From contig SVQY01000021.1 of assembly GCA_015065135.1 (NCBI GenBank), positions 1 to 36,802 on the forward strand: a stretch of 36,802 nt of DNA. The letters run 5' to 3'. Within the stretch, counting starts at the first letter, position 1. Each line of letters starts with the position of its first letter. The notes beneath the pieces were generated by a model. The model saw only the letters and a program-made list of their open reading frames with translations. It did not search any database and was not told the DNA's origin. Below, in pieces: positions 15,739-24,285 of this stretch. The position numbers and the translations under genes are program-made. The stretch is from Oscillospiraceae bacterium (GTDB lineage: Bacteria > Bacillota > Clostridia > Oscillospirales > CAG-272).

Positions 15739-16794
15739 TTACTGGTTTGCCGTCAGCCGACCGAGCAGCTCGAACAACAGCAACCGTACGTTTCCGTTTG
15801 CCGCAAGAGAAGCCAATGTGGCGTTTACGGCATCAATGGTGGCAAGCAGGCGCCGCGCGCTGAACCGCGCGCAAAGCTCGTTTGCCGTAGCCTCGTCTGT
15901 GAAGAAGAGCAATGCGACCCGTTCGCTGTAGCACAGTGCCAGCAGGTCGCGCAGAGCGATCTGCAAAAGCAGCAGCTTTTCGGTGACCTCGTCTCGCTTT
16001 TTGCCAAGCGCCAGGAGAGCGGCGAGCAGGGCATCCGGCGTGCCGTGATCTGCCAGAAGGTGGCAAATTTCAAGCACGTCTGCACGATTTTGCAGCAACG
16101 GTGCGCGTTTTTCTGCATCCAGGAGCGCAATGGCGCTGCCGATGCGGCCGTTTGCCATGCGCAGCACGGCGGCAAATTCCTCGGGTGCGCTGCGGCGCAG
16201 CTCCTCCGCACTCCGGCGCTGCGCGCCGTCGCGATCGGGGGAGAGCAGATAGCGCTCGATCTCGTCTTCCCCGACTGGCTGCATACGCAGGATCGGCGCG
16301 CGGGAGCGAATGGTCTCCAGCAGGGCGCCGGCATCCTCGGCCAGCAGGAAGAAAAGAACGAAGGCGGGCGGCTCCTCCAGGGTCAGCAGAAAGGCATTCT
16401 GCGCTTGCTCTGTCATGGTATGCGCATCGCTGATCAAATAGACCTTAAAGGCAAGGTCATTGGGCACGGTGATCACATCGGAGCGCAGGGCGCGCACCGT
16501 ATCCACACCCATGGTGGCCTTGTCCGGCTCTCGCGTGATGCGGATCACATCGGGCGAGTTGCCCGCGGCGATCTTGCGACAGCTGGGGCAGCTGCGGCAG
16601 GGGAGCGGATGCTCGCCGCTTTCGCGGTTCTCGCAGGCGAGCGACATTGCGATCTCCATTGCCAGCGTTTCCTTGCCGCTGCCGTCGGGTCCCTCCAGAA
16701 TATAGGCGTGGGAGAGCTGACCTGCCGCGAGATCGGCGCCAAGGCGTTGCCGCAGGGCGGCGTTGCCTGCCACGGCCGAAAGATATTCGCGCAT
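15739..16794 (-). CDS. holB: DNA polymerase III subunit delta'
   Basis: The 351-residue AAA+ protein shows the clamp-loader delta' features: HAYILEGPDGSGKET with a Walker A motif (35-43), zinc Cys54, Cys66, Cys69 and Cys72, LISDAHTMTEQAQNAFLLTLEEPP (helicase-like sensor region) and IRSRAP where the SRC motif usually stands. It is part of the complex that loads the beta clamp. I chose the ATG at 16794 because GAGGTGAG precedes it; another in-frame ATG at 16821 lies only about 17 bases after the -10 box. holB-ricT is a conserved pair in Firmicutes. Confidence 0.92.
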   Translation of the reverse strand: MREYLSAVAGNAALRQRLGADLAAGQLSHAYILEGPDGSGKETLAMEIAMSLACENRESGEHPLPCRSCPSCRKIAAGNSPDVIRITREPDKATMGVDTVRALRSDVITVPNDLAFKVYLISDAHTMTEQAQNAFLLTLEEPPAFVLFFLLAEDAGALLETIRSRAPILRMQPVGEDEIERYLLSPDRDGAQRRSAEELRRSAPEEFAAVLRMANGRIGSAIALLDAEKRAPLLQNRADVLEICHLLADHGTPDALLAALLALGKKRDEVTEKLLLLQIALRDLLALCYSERVALLFFTDEATANELCARFSARRLLATIDAVNATLASLAANGNVRLLLFELLGRLTANQ

Positions 16795-16837
16795 CGCTCT
16801 CACCTCGCTTGCTCTGTGCATACTACTTCAACATAAT

Positions 16838-16866
16838 ATTATAACAGAAGTATGTCAAAAAGTCAA
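16838..16866 (-). promoter_or_regulatory. Promoter of holB-ricT
   Basis: TTGACT (16861-16866), 17 bases and TATAAT (16838-16843) on the minus strand. Confidence 0.75.
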
Positions 16867-16902
16867 TGGGATTTGCAGGAGGAAAAATTGTGGCGAAAAG
16901 GT

Positions 16903-16931
16903 TTGACATCATGTAAAAAATTAGATATAAT
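16903..16931 (+). promoter_or_regulatory. Consensus promoter of the AT-rich locus
   Basis: Perfect TTGACA (16903-16908), 17 bases and TATAAT (16926-16931). It is divergent from the holB promoter and faces the broken peptidase gene. Confidence 0.8.
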
Positions 16932-16940
16932 AAAAGTGCA

Positions 16941-16987
16941 AGGGGGGTGAATCCGATGGCTCTATGAAATTAGAAAAACACAATTGA
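16941..16987 (+). other. Strong RBS with two micro-ORFs in the leader
   Basis: GGGGGGTGA (16942-16950) is followed by ATG-GCT-CTA-TGA (16956-16967) and an overlapping seven-codon frame (16964-16987, MKLEKHN). The strong site has no real gene behind it. This is either a leader peptide or what remains of a lost start. A 7-bp hairpin (17007-17022) follows; apart from these, 16988-17075 shows nothing. Confidence 0.4.
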
Positions 16988-17075
16988 CAAAGGCAAGCGC
17001 TACTATTCTATTTCAAAATAGAGCGAACTGATACCACAACAATTTGAATAATTAGGTGTTTGGAAAGGAGAAGTT

Positions 17076-17872
17076 ATGACTACATTTAAGCGTATTGCGT
17101 GTGTAATTTTTACTATAACATTATGCCTTTGCTATTTTCAGACGGCTATCCATGGAGTTATATATAAACAACCGAATGAAGAACTGATAAATGCTTTGCA
17201 AAGTGCAGAATTGGTAAAGGATGATTTAGGGCTTGCGGATGTAAATTTTGAAAATTTAAAGGCCCTAAACCCTATTACAGTATATGACTATACAAAAGAT
17301 GGATTTGTCTAACGTGGGGTGGTGTCTGTAGGATATCAATCGCCTTCTTTAGTGCGTTCTGATGCTCCTGTTCTATACATATGTCCGGTGCCAGTTGTTC
17401 CACAAGTGTATTCCGAGCTTTGTTGGGCGGCTTGTATTGCAAGTATTCGCAATTATAAGCAGGGAACAAATTTAACGGCAGAAGAAGTTGCTCGAGCTTA
17501 TTACGGAGATGAAAACTTTAATCGTCCTTTAGGCGGAAACGCAATAGCAAATTTACTGAACACAAGTGGTTTCTCTGCACATATAGAGGAGTTGCGCCGA
17601 GCGATCCAACCATTCTGCGAAATATGCAACTTGATTATCCAATAATGGGCGCTTTTTCGGGACATCTCTGTGTGATATATTTGTGCCACATATTTAGCGG
17701 ATACATTTATGTGATGAATCCTATGGGGCTTGAACGAGCGGACGGAAGCTTTGTGTACACATATCAAGTTATGTATGACGAGACTCAGCACACCTATGTT
17801 TATTACAAAGGAGGATATCCACGAATGATTGATACGGGAATTTGTGTATATTGGGAAAGGTTGTTCGGGTGA
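17076..17872 (+). pseudogene. Broken papain-like cysteine peptidase (C39/C70-like)
   Basis: Three joined pieces make one secreted peptidase. 17076-17312 encodes a signal-like start (MTTFKRIACVIFTITLCLCY) and a pro-region, ending at TAA 17310-17312. The same frame continues to 17645 with the catalytic Cys segment ELCWAACIASIRNY. A one-base shift near 17600 then leads into the frame ending at 17872, with YPIMGAFSGHLCVIY (catalytic His) and YIYVMNP (the Asn/Asp position). So one in-frame stop and one frameshift interrupt an otherwise complete domain. GGAGAAG precedes the first ATG. Sequence error is possible but would need two errors. Codon use is AT-rich compared with its neighbours. Confidence 0.75.
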
Positions 17873-17877
17873 TCGTA

Positions 17878-18354
17878 ATGAATAAAAAGAAAAAAGTCAT
17901 TATAATTTCGTGCTTGATTTTCGTGCTGGCGATCCTTGTAACGGTAGTGCTGATCGTGCAGCATAATGTCCGTGCTCGCCATCCTTTTTGCAACGTGGAA
18001 TTTGTTGACGGTGGTGTGGGCGTGTTTGATTCGGTGCCTTTGCGCCCTCTGACATCTGCTGAATTTGAGCGTGTGAATGAGTTCTTGCAGAGCCTTGAGC
18101 TACGGCTAGCGAATGCCGAGGAGGACTATTATGGCGGCCTTTTTCCTTGTGTTCAGCTGCGGGATGCGGATGGCGTGGAATATCTTATCTACTGTAATGA
18201 TATACGTGGCGACGGCGTATACCTCTTATATTGCACGCAATATATAAGGGATGGCGATAAGATCGTCAATACCGAACGCGACAAATATTATATTGACGGT
18301 GCGGATATGCAGGTGTTTATTGCGATGTGTCGTGAGATGCTGGACGAGGAATGA
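17878..18354 (+). CDS. Small membrane-anchored protein of unknown function
   Basis: The 158-residue protein starts MNKKKKVIIISCLIFVLAIL: a lysine cluster then one membrane helix (about 6-27), leaving a soluble domain of about 130 residues outside the cell. The domain is rich in Asp/Tyr/Val and has three Cys. No family is recognised. The ATG at 17878 is only five bases after the stop of the broken peptidase gene, with GGGTGAT upstream, so both were likely one transcript. It could have been a partner or inhibitor of the peptidase, but nothing in the sequence shows this. Confidence 0.65.
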   Translation: MNKKKKVIIISCLIFVLAILVTVVLIVQHNVRARHPFCNVEFVDGGVGVFDSVPLRPLTSAEFERVNEFLQSLELRLANAEEDYYGGLFPCVQLRDADGVEYLIYCNDIRGDGVYLLYCTQYIRDGDKIVNTERDKYYIDGADMQVFIAMCREMLDEE

Positions 18355-18415
18355 TGATGCTCGAAAGGAAATGCCAATACCCATAAAAGGATAAAGGAAA
18401 AGCGAGGTGCTTTTG

Positions 18416-19666
18416 ATGGATCGGTTGCAATGGTTCAAGCGGGCGGGCTACGGCCTGTTCGTGCATTTTGGACTCTATGCAATGCTTGGCGGCGTGTATA
18501 AGGGAACGCCCTCGCCGCGCAATGCGGAGTGGATCATGCGACATCTGCGGATCCCGGTGGCAGAATATAAAAAATTGGCGGAGACCTTTGACCCTGCGTT
18601 GCTGGATCCCGACGATATCGTGCGTCGCGCCAAGGCGTGGGGGATGCAATACGTGGTGGTGACCGCCAAGCATCACGACGGCTTTGCCCTGTATGATAGC
18701 AGGGTGTCGGACTATAACGTGATGCACACTCCCTACGGCAAGGATATCATCAAGGCCTTTGCCGATGCTTGTGCGAGGGAAGGGATGCCCTTTGGCATCT
18801 ACTACTCGCAAATGCAGGATTGGGAGCATCCCGACGGCAACGGAAACACCTGGGATTTTGACCCCACAGAGCAGGATTTTTCAAGATATTTCTATGGCAA
18901 GTGTCTGCCGCAGGTAAAGGAGCTGCTGACCGGCTACGGCGACCTTTGCCTTTTGTGGTTCGATACCCCCTACGATATGCCAAAGCCTCTTTGCGAGGAG
19001 CTGGCGGCAACGGTCAAGGCGCTGCAGCCCGATTGCCTCATCAACGGGCGGATCGGCTACGGCCTTGGAGACTACCGCCAGATGGCGGATAATTCCATCC
19101 CCCGCAACGTCTATGACGGCGCCTTTGAGGTGCCCATGACCCTCAACCGCTCCTGGGGCTACAGTACCCTTGATACAGGCTGGGCGACCCCCGGCGACGT
19201 GATCCGCAATCTGGTGCAGATCCGCGGCCGCGGCGGCAACCTTTTGCTCAATATCGGCCCGGACGGGTGCGGAAATGTGCCCAAGGCCTCCACCGACGTG
19301 CTGGATGCGGTGGGCGCGTGGCTGGAGAAAAATGGGGAGAGCATCTTTGATACCGATCCCTTCCCGGATTTCCCCTATATCAACCGCTGGGGAGACGTGA
19401 CCTACCGCAAGGAGAGCAATACCCTGTATCTGCATATTCTGAAATATCCCGCCATCCATCCGCGCATCTCGCTGCTGGCGCTGGCCAGTAAGGTAAAGGA
19501 GGTGCGGCTGCTGCAGGGGGGCACGCCCCTTGCCTTTGCGCAGGCCTATGACCTTGCAAGAGAGGAGCATCGGTTGTCGGTAACGGTGCCACAGGAAGAA
19601 CCCGATGCGGTGGATACGGTGGTCGCCGTCGCGCTGGCGGATGCCCCCCGCGTGCAGGAGCTGTAA
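18416..19666 (+). CDS. Alpha-L-fucosidase, GH29
   Basis: The 416-residue protein begins with the GH29 segment MDRLQWFKRAGYGLFVHFGL, contains YVVVTAKHHDGFALYDS and GIYYSQMQDW, and has the likely nucleophile Asp183 in LLWFDTPYD. GNLLLNIGPDGCGNVP ends the barrel, and a C-terminal beta domain follows. It removes fucose from glycans such as host mucins. No signal peptide is present, so it is intracellular. The ATG at 18416 is preceded by GCGAGGTG; a GTG at 18407 is also in frame but lies inside that site. The GC-rich codon use differs from the AT-rich genes just upstream. Confidence 0.93.
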   Translation: MDRLQWFKRAGYGLFVHFGLYAMLGGVYKGTPSPRNAEWIMRHLRIPVAEYKKLAETFDPALLDPDDIVRRAKAWGMQYVVVTAKHHDGFALYDSRVSDYNVMHTPYGKDIIKAFADACAREGMPFGIYYSQMQDWEHPDGNGNTWDFDPTEQDFSRYFYGKCLPQVKELLTGYGDLCLLWFDTPYDMPKPLCEELAATVKALQPDCLINGRIGYGLGDYRQMADNSIPRNVYDGAFEVPMTLNRSWGYSTLDTGWATPGDVIRNLVQIRGRGGNLLLNIGPDGCGNVPKASTDVLDAVGAWLEKNGESIFDTDPFPDFPYINRWGDVTYRKESNTLYLHILKYPAIHPRISLLALASKVKEVRLLQGGTPLAFAQAYDLAREEHRLSVTVPQEEPDAVDTVVAVALADAPRVQEL

Positions 19667-19754
19667 GCAAATTTTCGCACCGTTCATCGTTTTTTTTAAA
19701 AATGCGCCCCATAGGCGCAGGAACATCATTCACAACGAGAAGGAAATCGCAACA

Positions 19755-20762
19755 ATGAAAAAAGGATCGTTTTCTATACTGAAGCGCACGCTTTGCGTGC
19801 TGCTCTGTCTCGTCACGCTGTGCTGCTTCGGCTGCACGGATCAGGAGACCGCCCTGCGGTTGGAGCAGCAGGCGGCGGTGGATCTGAACGACGAGGAGGC
19901 GATGCTCCCGCTGGCGGACCATCGCGTGCTGCTGACCTCCGATATGCACTATACCTATCTGCAGACCTGGTACGGTGTGACGGCAGAGGCGCGGCTGCAG
20001 GCTTGGGTGGATGCCATTTTGTACGAGCATTCTCTGCGCCCCTTTGACCTGATCGTGATCGGGGGAGATACCTCTCTGGATCATTGGGAGCACAATGGCG
20101 GCGGTTCCTATCTGAAGGATGGCGTGACCACTACCAAGGCGTTTATGGAGAAATACGTATCTCAGCTGCCCGCTGACGTGCCCGTATTTGTGCTGGCAGG
20201 TAATCACGAGCAGTTCGGCAACGCAAAATGGCGGGAGATCACCGGTAATGACAGGCAGGGCTCGATGGTGATCGGCAAGGATCTGTATCTGTTTGTGGAC
20301 TCCTTTGCCAATGAGCTGGATCCCGACTATCACCACGACGGTGCTTCCACGGCACCCGATGCGGCATTCATCCGCTCGGAGATGGAGAAGCATCCCGACT
20401 GCAACGTGTATCTGATCTCTCATTATTTTGACACCAAAAAGGGAGGCACGGAGTTTGCGGAGATCGTCAAGGATCCTCGCGTGATCGCACTGTTCCAGGG
20501 GCATACCCATCGGTGCAACGTGGATAGGCTGGGAGCCGCATACGGCAACAAGAAGCTGTTGCACACCGGTAATTTCTCCTATACCGCCCATCGGGCATCG
20601 GTCAAGGAGATGCGCGAGAGCTTTTGGGGCTTTCGGGATATCGTAACGGTGGGGAGCAGATCGGTCTCTCGCTATATCGTTGCCGAAAGCCGTGCGACTG
20701 TAGAGGGCACGACCCTGCTGGTGCCGCGCCAGCTACGGCACGTCGAGATCTTTGCGGACTGA
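19755..20762 (+). CDS. Exported metallophosphoesterase
   Basis: The 335-residue protein has an N-terminal signal with Cys-rich end (TLCCFGC, Cys27 a possible lipid anchor although the lipobox is not standard). The metallophosphoesterase motifs are in order: DMH (63-65), GGDTS (103-107), GNHE (149-152), ISHY and GHTH (249-252). These bind two metal ions and cleave phosphate esters; substrate unknown. The ATG at 19755 is preceded by GAAGGAAAT. It lies 88 bases after the fucosidase gene on the same strand. Repeat copy D ends the unit. Confidence 0.88.
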   Translation: MKKGSFSILKRTLCVLLCLVTLCCFGCTDQETALRLEQQAAVDLNDEEAMLPLADHRVLLTSDMHYTYLQTWYGVTAEARLQAWVDAILYEHSLRPFDLIVIGGDTSLDHWEHNGGGSYLKDGVTTTKAFMEKYVSQLPADVPVFVLAGNHEQFGNAKWREITGNDRQGSMVIGKDLYLFVDSFANELDPDYHHDGASTAPDAAFIRSEMEKHPDCNVYLISHYFDTKKGGTEFAEIVKDPRVIALFQGHTHRCNVDRLGAAYGNKKLLHTGNFSYTAHRASVKEMRESFWGFRDIVTVGSRSVSRYIVAESRATVEGTTLLVPRQLRHVEIFAD

Positions 20763-20835
20763 CCGGTTTCCCTGCAAAAACATAAAAAATCCGATACCGT
20801 TCGCTTATTTTTCATACCTTCCCCCCCTTTTTTGA

Positions 20836-20937
20836 AAAGGTTTGGGGAGAGATAGTGAATTGCTTTTCGCTTGGCGAAAAGCAAGAGAAAGAGGACCCCT
20901 TTCCTCAAAAGGGGTCCTCTTTCTCCTTCTTATCGTT
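20836..20937 (+). repeat. Double-hairpin interspersed repeat, copy D
   Basis: It is the most diverged copy: AAAGGTTTGGGGAGAG, GTGAATTG, a 10-base-arm hairpin (GCTTTTCGCT/GGCGAAAAGC region 20861-20883) and a large stem, then TTCTTATCGTTCC. The end matches copy A (CGT-CCATCA) better than B and C. It lies between convergent genes. Confidence 0.7.
20885..20925. terminator. Bidirectional terminator hairpin
   Basis: An 18-bp stem (20885-20902/20908-20925) with GGACCCC/GGGGTCC and a 5-base loop, between the metallophosphoesterase and KDG kinase stops. It is the large hairpin of copy D. Confidence 0.6.
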
Positions 20938-20955
20938 CCATCAAAAACCGATCGA

Positions 20956-21975
20956 TCATCTTTGCACACGGCCGGAGCCGTCGCCGCCGGCAAGTGCCTT
21001 GACCTCGGCAACGCTGACCTCGTTCATATCGCCCTCGATAGAGTGCTTGAGCGCGGAGGCTGCCACGGCAAACTCGATGGCTGCCTGGTTGTCATAGCCG
21101 TTCGCCACGGCGTAGATGAGACCTGCGCCGAAGCTGTCGCCGCCGCCCACGCGGTCCACGATGTGTACGGCGTAGTTCTTGGAGAAATAGTAGTCTCCAT
21201 CCTTGTAGAGCATGGCTGCCCAGTTGTTGTCGCTGGCCGAGATGGAGCCGCGCAGGGTAATGGCGACGGTGGGAATGTCAAAGCGGTCGGAAAGCTGCTT
21301 GGCCACGTCCTTGTAGCCCTCGTGAGAGAGCTTGCCGCCGGTGATATCGGTGTTGGCCGCCTTGATGCCGAAGACCTTTTCACAGTCCTCCTCGTTGGCA
21401 ATGGCCACGTCCACAAAGGGCATCAGCTCTCCCATGACCTTGCCTGCCTTCTCGGTGGTCCAGAGGTTCTTGCGGAAGTTCAGGTCGCAGGAAACGGTCA
21501 GACCCATCTCCTTGGCGGCCTTGACGGCGGCAAGAGAGATCTCGGCACAGCTGTCGGACAGGGCAGGGGTAATGCCGGTGAAGTGGAACCAGGTGGCACC
21601 CTCAAAGATCTTCTTCCAGTCAAAATCCGCTACCGTGGCGGCGGAGATGGAGGAATATTTGCGGTCGTAGATGACCTTGCTGGGGCGCTGGGAGGCACCC
21701 TTCTCACAGTAGTAAAGGCCAAGGCGCTCACCGCCCCAAACGATGTCGGCGGTGTCTACGCCGTGGGCACGGAGGGTGCGCAGAGCGCTTTTGCCGATGT
21801 CATTGTCGGGGAGCTTGGTCACGTAGGAGGCGTCCAGGCCGAAGTTGGCCAGAGAGGCGGCCACATTGGCCTCGCCACCGCCATAGATGACCTCAAAGCA
21901 ATCGGCTTGCACAAAGCGCTTGTAGCCGACGGGGGAAAGCCTTCCCATGATCTCACCAAAGCATACAAATTTCAT
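20956..21975 (-). CDS. kdgK: 2-dehydro-3-deoxygluconokinase (PfkB family)
   Basis: The 339-residue sugar kinase begins MKFVCFGEIMGRLSP, has the substrate-binding YGGGEANVAASLANFG (about 30-45), CDLNFRKNLW, and the PfkB end motif DRVGGGDSFGAGLIY with catalytic Asp280. The pattern fits KDG kinase, which phosphorylates 2-keto-3-deoxygluconate from uronic acids to KDPG. The ATG at 21975 follows AAAGGAG; ATGs farther upstream lie before the promoter. It stands alone, without kdgA or uronate isomerase beside it, and is transcribed away from glgB. Confidence 0.88.
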   Translation of the reverse strand: MKFVCFGEIMGRLSPVGYKRFVQADCFEVIYGGGEANVAASLANFGLDASYVTKLPDNDIGKSALRTLRAHGVDTADIVWGGERLGLYYCEKGASQRPSKVIYDRKYSSISAATVADFDWKKIFEGATWFHFTGITPALSDSCAEISLAAVKAAKEMGLTVSCDLNFRKNLWTTEKAGKVMGELMPFVDVAIANEEDCEKVFGIKAANTDITGGKLSHEGYKDVAKQLSDRFDIPTVAITLRGSISASDNNWAAMLYKDGDYYFSKNYAVHIVDRVGGGDSFGAGLIYAVANGYDNQAAIEFAVAASALKHSIEGDMNEVSVAEVKALAGGDGSGRVQR

Positions 21976-22017
21976 ACTAATTTCTCCTTTTTGCCCCATG
22001 GGGGCGTTGCTGCCCTT

Positions 22018-22046
22018 ATTATAACAAATGAAATGTGAGATTGCAA
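22018..22046 (-). promoter_or_regulatory. Promoter of kdgK
   Basis: TTGCAA (22041-22046), 17 bases and TATAAT (22018-22023) on the minus strand. The remaining 22047-22220 interval is AT-rich with T and A runs and no gene. Confidence 0.7.
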
Positions 22047-22223
22047 GCATCTGACTGCGAAAAAGTAGGATTTGACAAAGGAGATGAACTTTTTGCCAAA
22101 AAAGAGGGGTGAAATATTGCAAAGAGGAGCGCTTGATTTCGGATTTTTTGCAAAAGGGGGCGCAATTTGGTAAAAAAGTATTAAAATTGTTTCATTTTGT
22201 CAAAAAAATCATAGGAAAAGCAG

Positions 22224-22252
22224 TTGCAAAAACACAACAAATAAGTTATAAT
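22224..22252 (+). promoter_or_regulatory. Promoter of the glycogen cluster
   Basis: TTGCAA (22224-22229), 17 bases and TATAAT (22247-22252); a second TATAAT follows at 22256-22261. The dyad AATAAGT (22240-22246) / ACTTATT (22263-22269) frames the -10 boxes and may be an operator; no regulator is seen nearby. Confidence 0.7.
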
Positions 22253-22308
22253 AGATATAATGACTTATTATACATAAAATAAGAGGTTCAAAGGAAAGGA
22301 GATCATTT

Positions 22309-24207
22309 ATGTCCGGTCGTGAAACGCTGGCCCCGTATCTGTTCCATCAGGGGACCAATTATCACAGCTATGACTACCTCGGGGTGCACCGTGAGGGGGA
22401 GGCATTCGTCTTCCGTGTCTGGGCTCCCCACGCACATGCCGTTTTTGTGGTGGGCGACTTCAATGATTGGGGCGAGAGCGATCCGCTGCAGCGGATCAAC
22501 GATGCCGGCATCTTTGAGGGCTATATCTCCGCCGATCGCTTTGGCGAGGGGACCGTTTATAAATACAAGCTGCACACCCCGAACGGGGAGCGCTACAAGG
22601 CCGACCCTTACGCCTTCCACGCGCAGCAGCCTCCCGCGACCGCCTCGGTCTATGCGGATATTGAGGGCTACGAGTGGCGGGACAGCGGCTGGATGGCAGA
22701 CCGCGCAAGGCGCATGACGCCGGAGCGGTATTATCATCAGCCGATGAATGTGTACGAGCTGCACCTCGGCTCCTTCAAGCGGCACGAGGACGACAGCTAT
22801 TACACCTACGAGGAGATGGCGCGCGAGCTGCCCTCCTATGTCAAGGCGATGGGTTACACCCACGTGGAGCTGATGCCGGTGATGGAGCATCCCTTTGATG
22901 GCTCCTGGGGCTATCAGGTCACGGGCTATTACGCCCCCACCGCCAGATTTGGCAAGCCAAAGGACTTTATGGCGCTGGTGGATGCCTTTCACGAGGCGGG
23001 CATCGGCGTGATACTGGACTGGGTGCCGGCACACTTTCCCAAGGATGCTCACGGGCTTTACGAGTTTGACGGGCAGCCTCTTTACGAGTATCAGGGCAGG
23101 GATCGTATGGAGCACCGCGGCTGGGGCACCAGATGCTTTGACGTGGGGCGTGAGGAGATCCAGTCCTTCCTCATCTCCAATGCCACCTTTTGGGTGGAGA
23201 AATATCACGCCGACGGCCTGCGCGTGGACGCGGTGGCGTCGATGCTCTATCTGGACTATGACCGCGAGCCGGGCGAGTGGGTGCCCAACGTCTATGGCAA
23301 CAACCGCAATCTGGAGGCCATTGCCTTCTTCCAAAAGCTGAACAGCCATATGCGGGGCGCGCACCCCGATGTGCTGATGATCGCGGAGGAGTCCACCGCC
23401 TATGGCAACCTGACCACCTTTGAGAACGGTGGCCTCGGCTTCTCGCTCAAATGGAATATGGGCTGGATGAACGACACGCTGGATTATAAGAAGGAGGATT
23501 ACTACCTCCGTCGCTTCCAGCACACCAAGACCACCTTCTCGCTGACCTACTCCTTTGGCGAGAAATACGTGCTGCCCATCTCTCACGATGAGGTCGTGCA
23601 CGGCAAGCTGTCGCTGTTGGATCGCTCTCCCGGTGATTACTGGCGCAAATTTGCGGATACAAGGGCTGTGATGGCCTATATGATGACCCACCCGGGCAAG
23701 AAGCTGCTCTTTATGGGCAGCGAATACGGCCCCTTCCGGGAGTGGGCCTTCGAGGAGGAGCTGGAATGGTTTATGCTGGACTATCCCGCTCACACGCAGA
23801 TGCAGCAGTATACCGCCGCACTCAATCACCTGTACCTGAAGCACTCGCCGCTCTACGATCTGGACGACGGCTGGGCGGGCTTCCAATGGATCGATGCGGA
23901 TAACAGCGAGCAGAGCATCCTTTCCTACCGCCGTATCGACAGTCGGGGAAGGGAGCTGGTGGTGCTGATCAACTTCACCCCCGCCACTTATGAGGGCTTC
24001 CGGCAGGGATTGCCCTATCACGGCATCTGGGAGGAGATCTTCAACTCGGATGATACGGCCTACGGCGGCTCCGGTGTGCGGAACGCAGGGCCGATCAAAA
24101 CGGCGCGGCAGCCGTTGCACGGACAGCCAGCCTCGGCGGTGCTGCGGATCCCGCCGCTTGGCGCGGTGATCCTGAAATGCCGCCGCAAATACAAAAGCAA
24201 GAACTGA
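22309..24207 (+). CDS. glgB: 1,4-alpha-glucan branching enzyme
   Basis: The 632-residue enzyme has a CBM48-type N-terminal domain (about 25-110, with FRVWAPHAHAVFVVGDFNDW), a GH13 barrel and a C-terminal beta domain. Catalytic residues are Asp307 (GLRVDAVASML), Glu360 (MIAEEST) and Asp427 (ISHDEVVHG). It cuts alpha-1,4 chains and reattaches them through alpha-1,6 bonds. AAGGAG precedes the ATG. It is first in the cluster, 78 bases before glgC. Confidence 0.97.
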   Translation: MSGRETLAPYLFHQGTNYHSYDYLGVHREGEAFVFRVWAPHAHAVFVVGDFNDWGESDPLQRINDAGIFEGYISADRFGEGTVYKYKLHTPNGERYKADPYAFHAQQPPATASVYADIEGYEWRDSGWMADRARRMTPERYYHQPMNVYELHLGSFKRHEDDSYYTYEEMARELPSYVKAMGYTHVELMPVMEHPFDGSWGYQVTGYYAPTARFGKPKDFMALVDAFHEAGIGVILDWVPAHFPKDAHGLYEFDGQPLYEYQGRDRMEHRGWGTRCFDVGREEIQSFLISNATFWVEKYHADGLRVDAVASMLYLDYDREPGEWVPNVYGNNRNLEAIAFFQKLNSHMRGAHPDVLMIAEESTAYGNLTTFENGGLGFSLKWNMGWMNDTLDYKKEDYYLRRFQHTKTTFSLTYSFGEKYVLPISHDEVVHGKLSLLDRSPGDYWRKFADTRAVMAYMMTHPGKKLLFMGSEYGPFREWAFEEELEWFMLDYPAHTQMQQYTAALNHLYLKHSPLYDLDDGWAGFQWIDADNSEQSILSYRRIDSRGRELVVLINFTPATYEGFRQGLPYHGIWEEIFNSDDTAYGGSGVRNAGPIKTARQPLHGQPASAVLRIPPLGAVILKCRRKYKSKN

Positions 24208-24285
24208 CAACGTAACGCGCAATATCCACAGCAACCCCTTTGACAATGAATCTATTATTACATGACCGAATGGGAGGATATATTT

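Noticed and set aside
14113-16836. 907-residue plus-strand frame opposite ricT and holB
   Set aside because: It spans two clear minus-strand genes and a promoter, and has no recognisable domains.
17590-17650. Programmed -1 frameshift in the peptidase gene
   Set aside because: No slippery heptamer or following pseudoknot is seen, and the separate in-frame stop at 17310 would still block the product.
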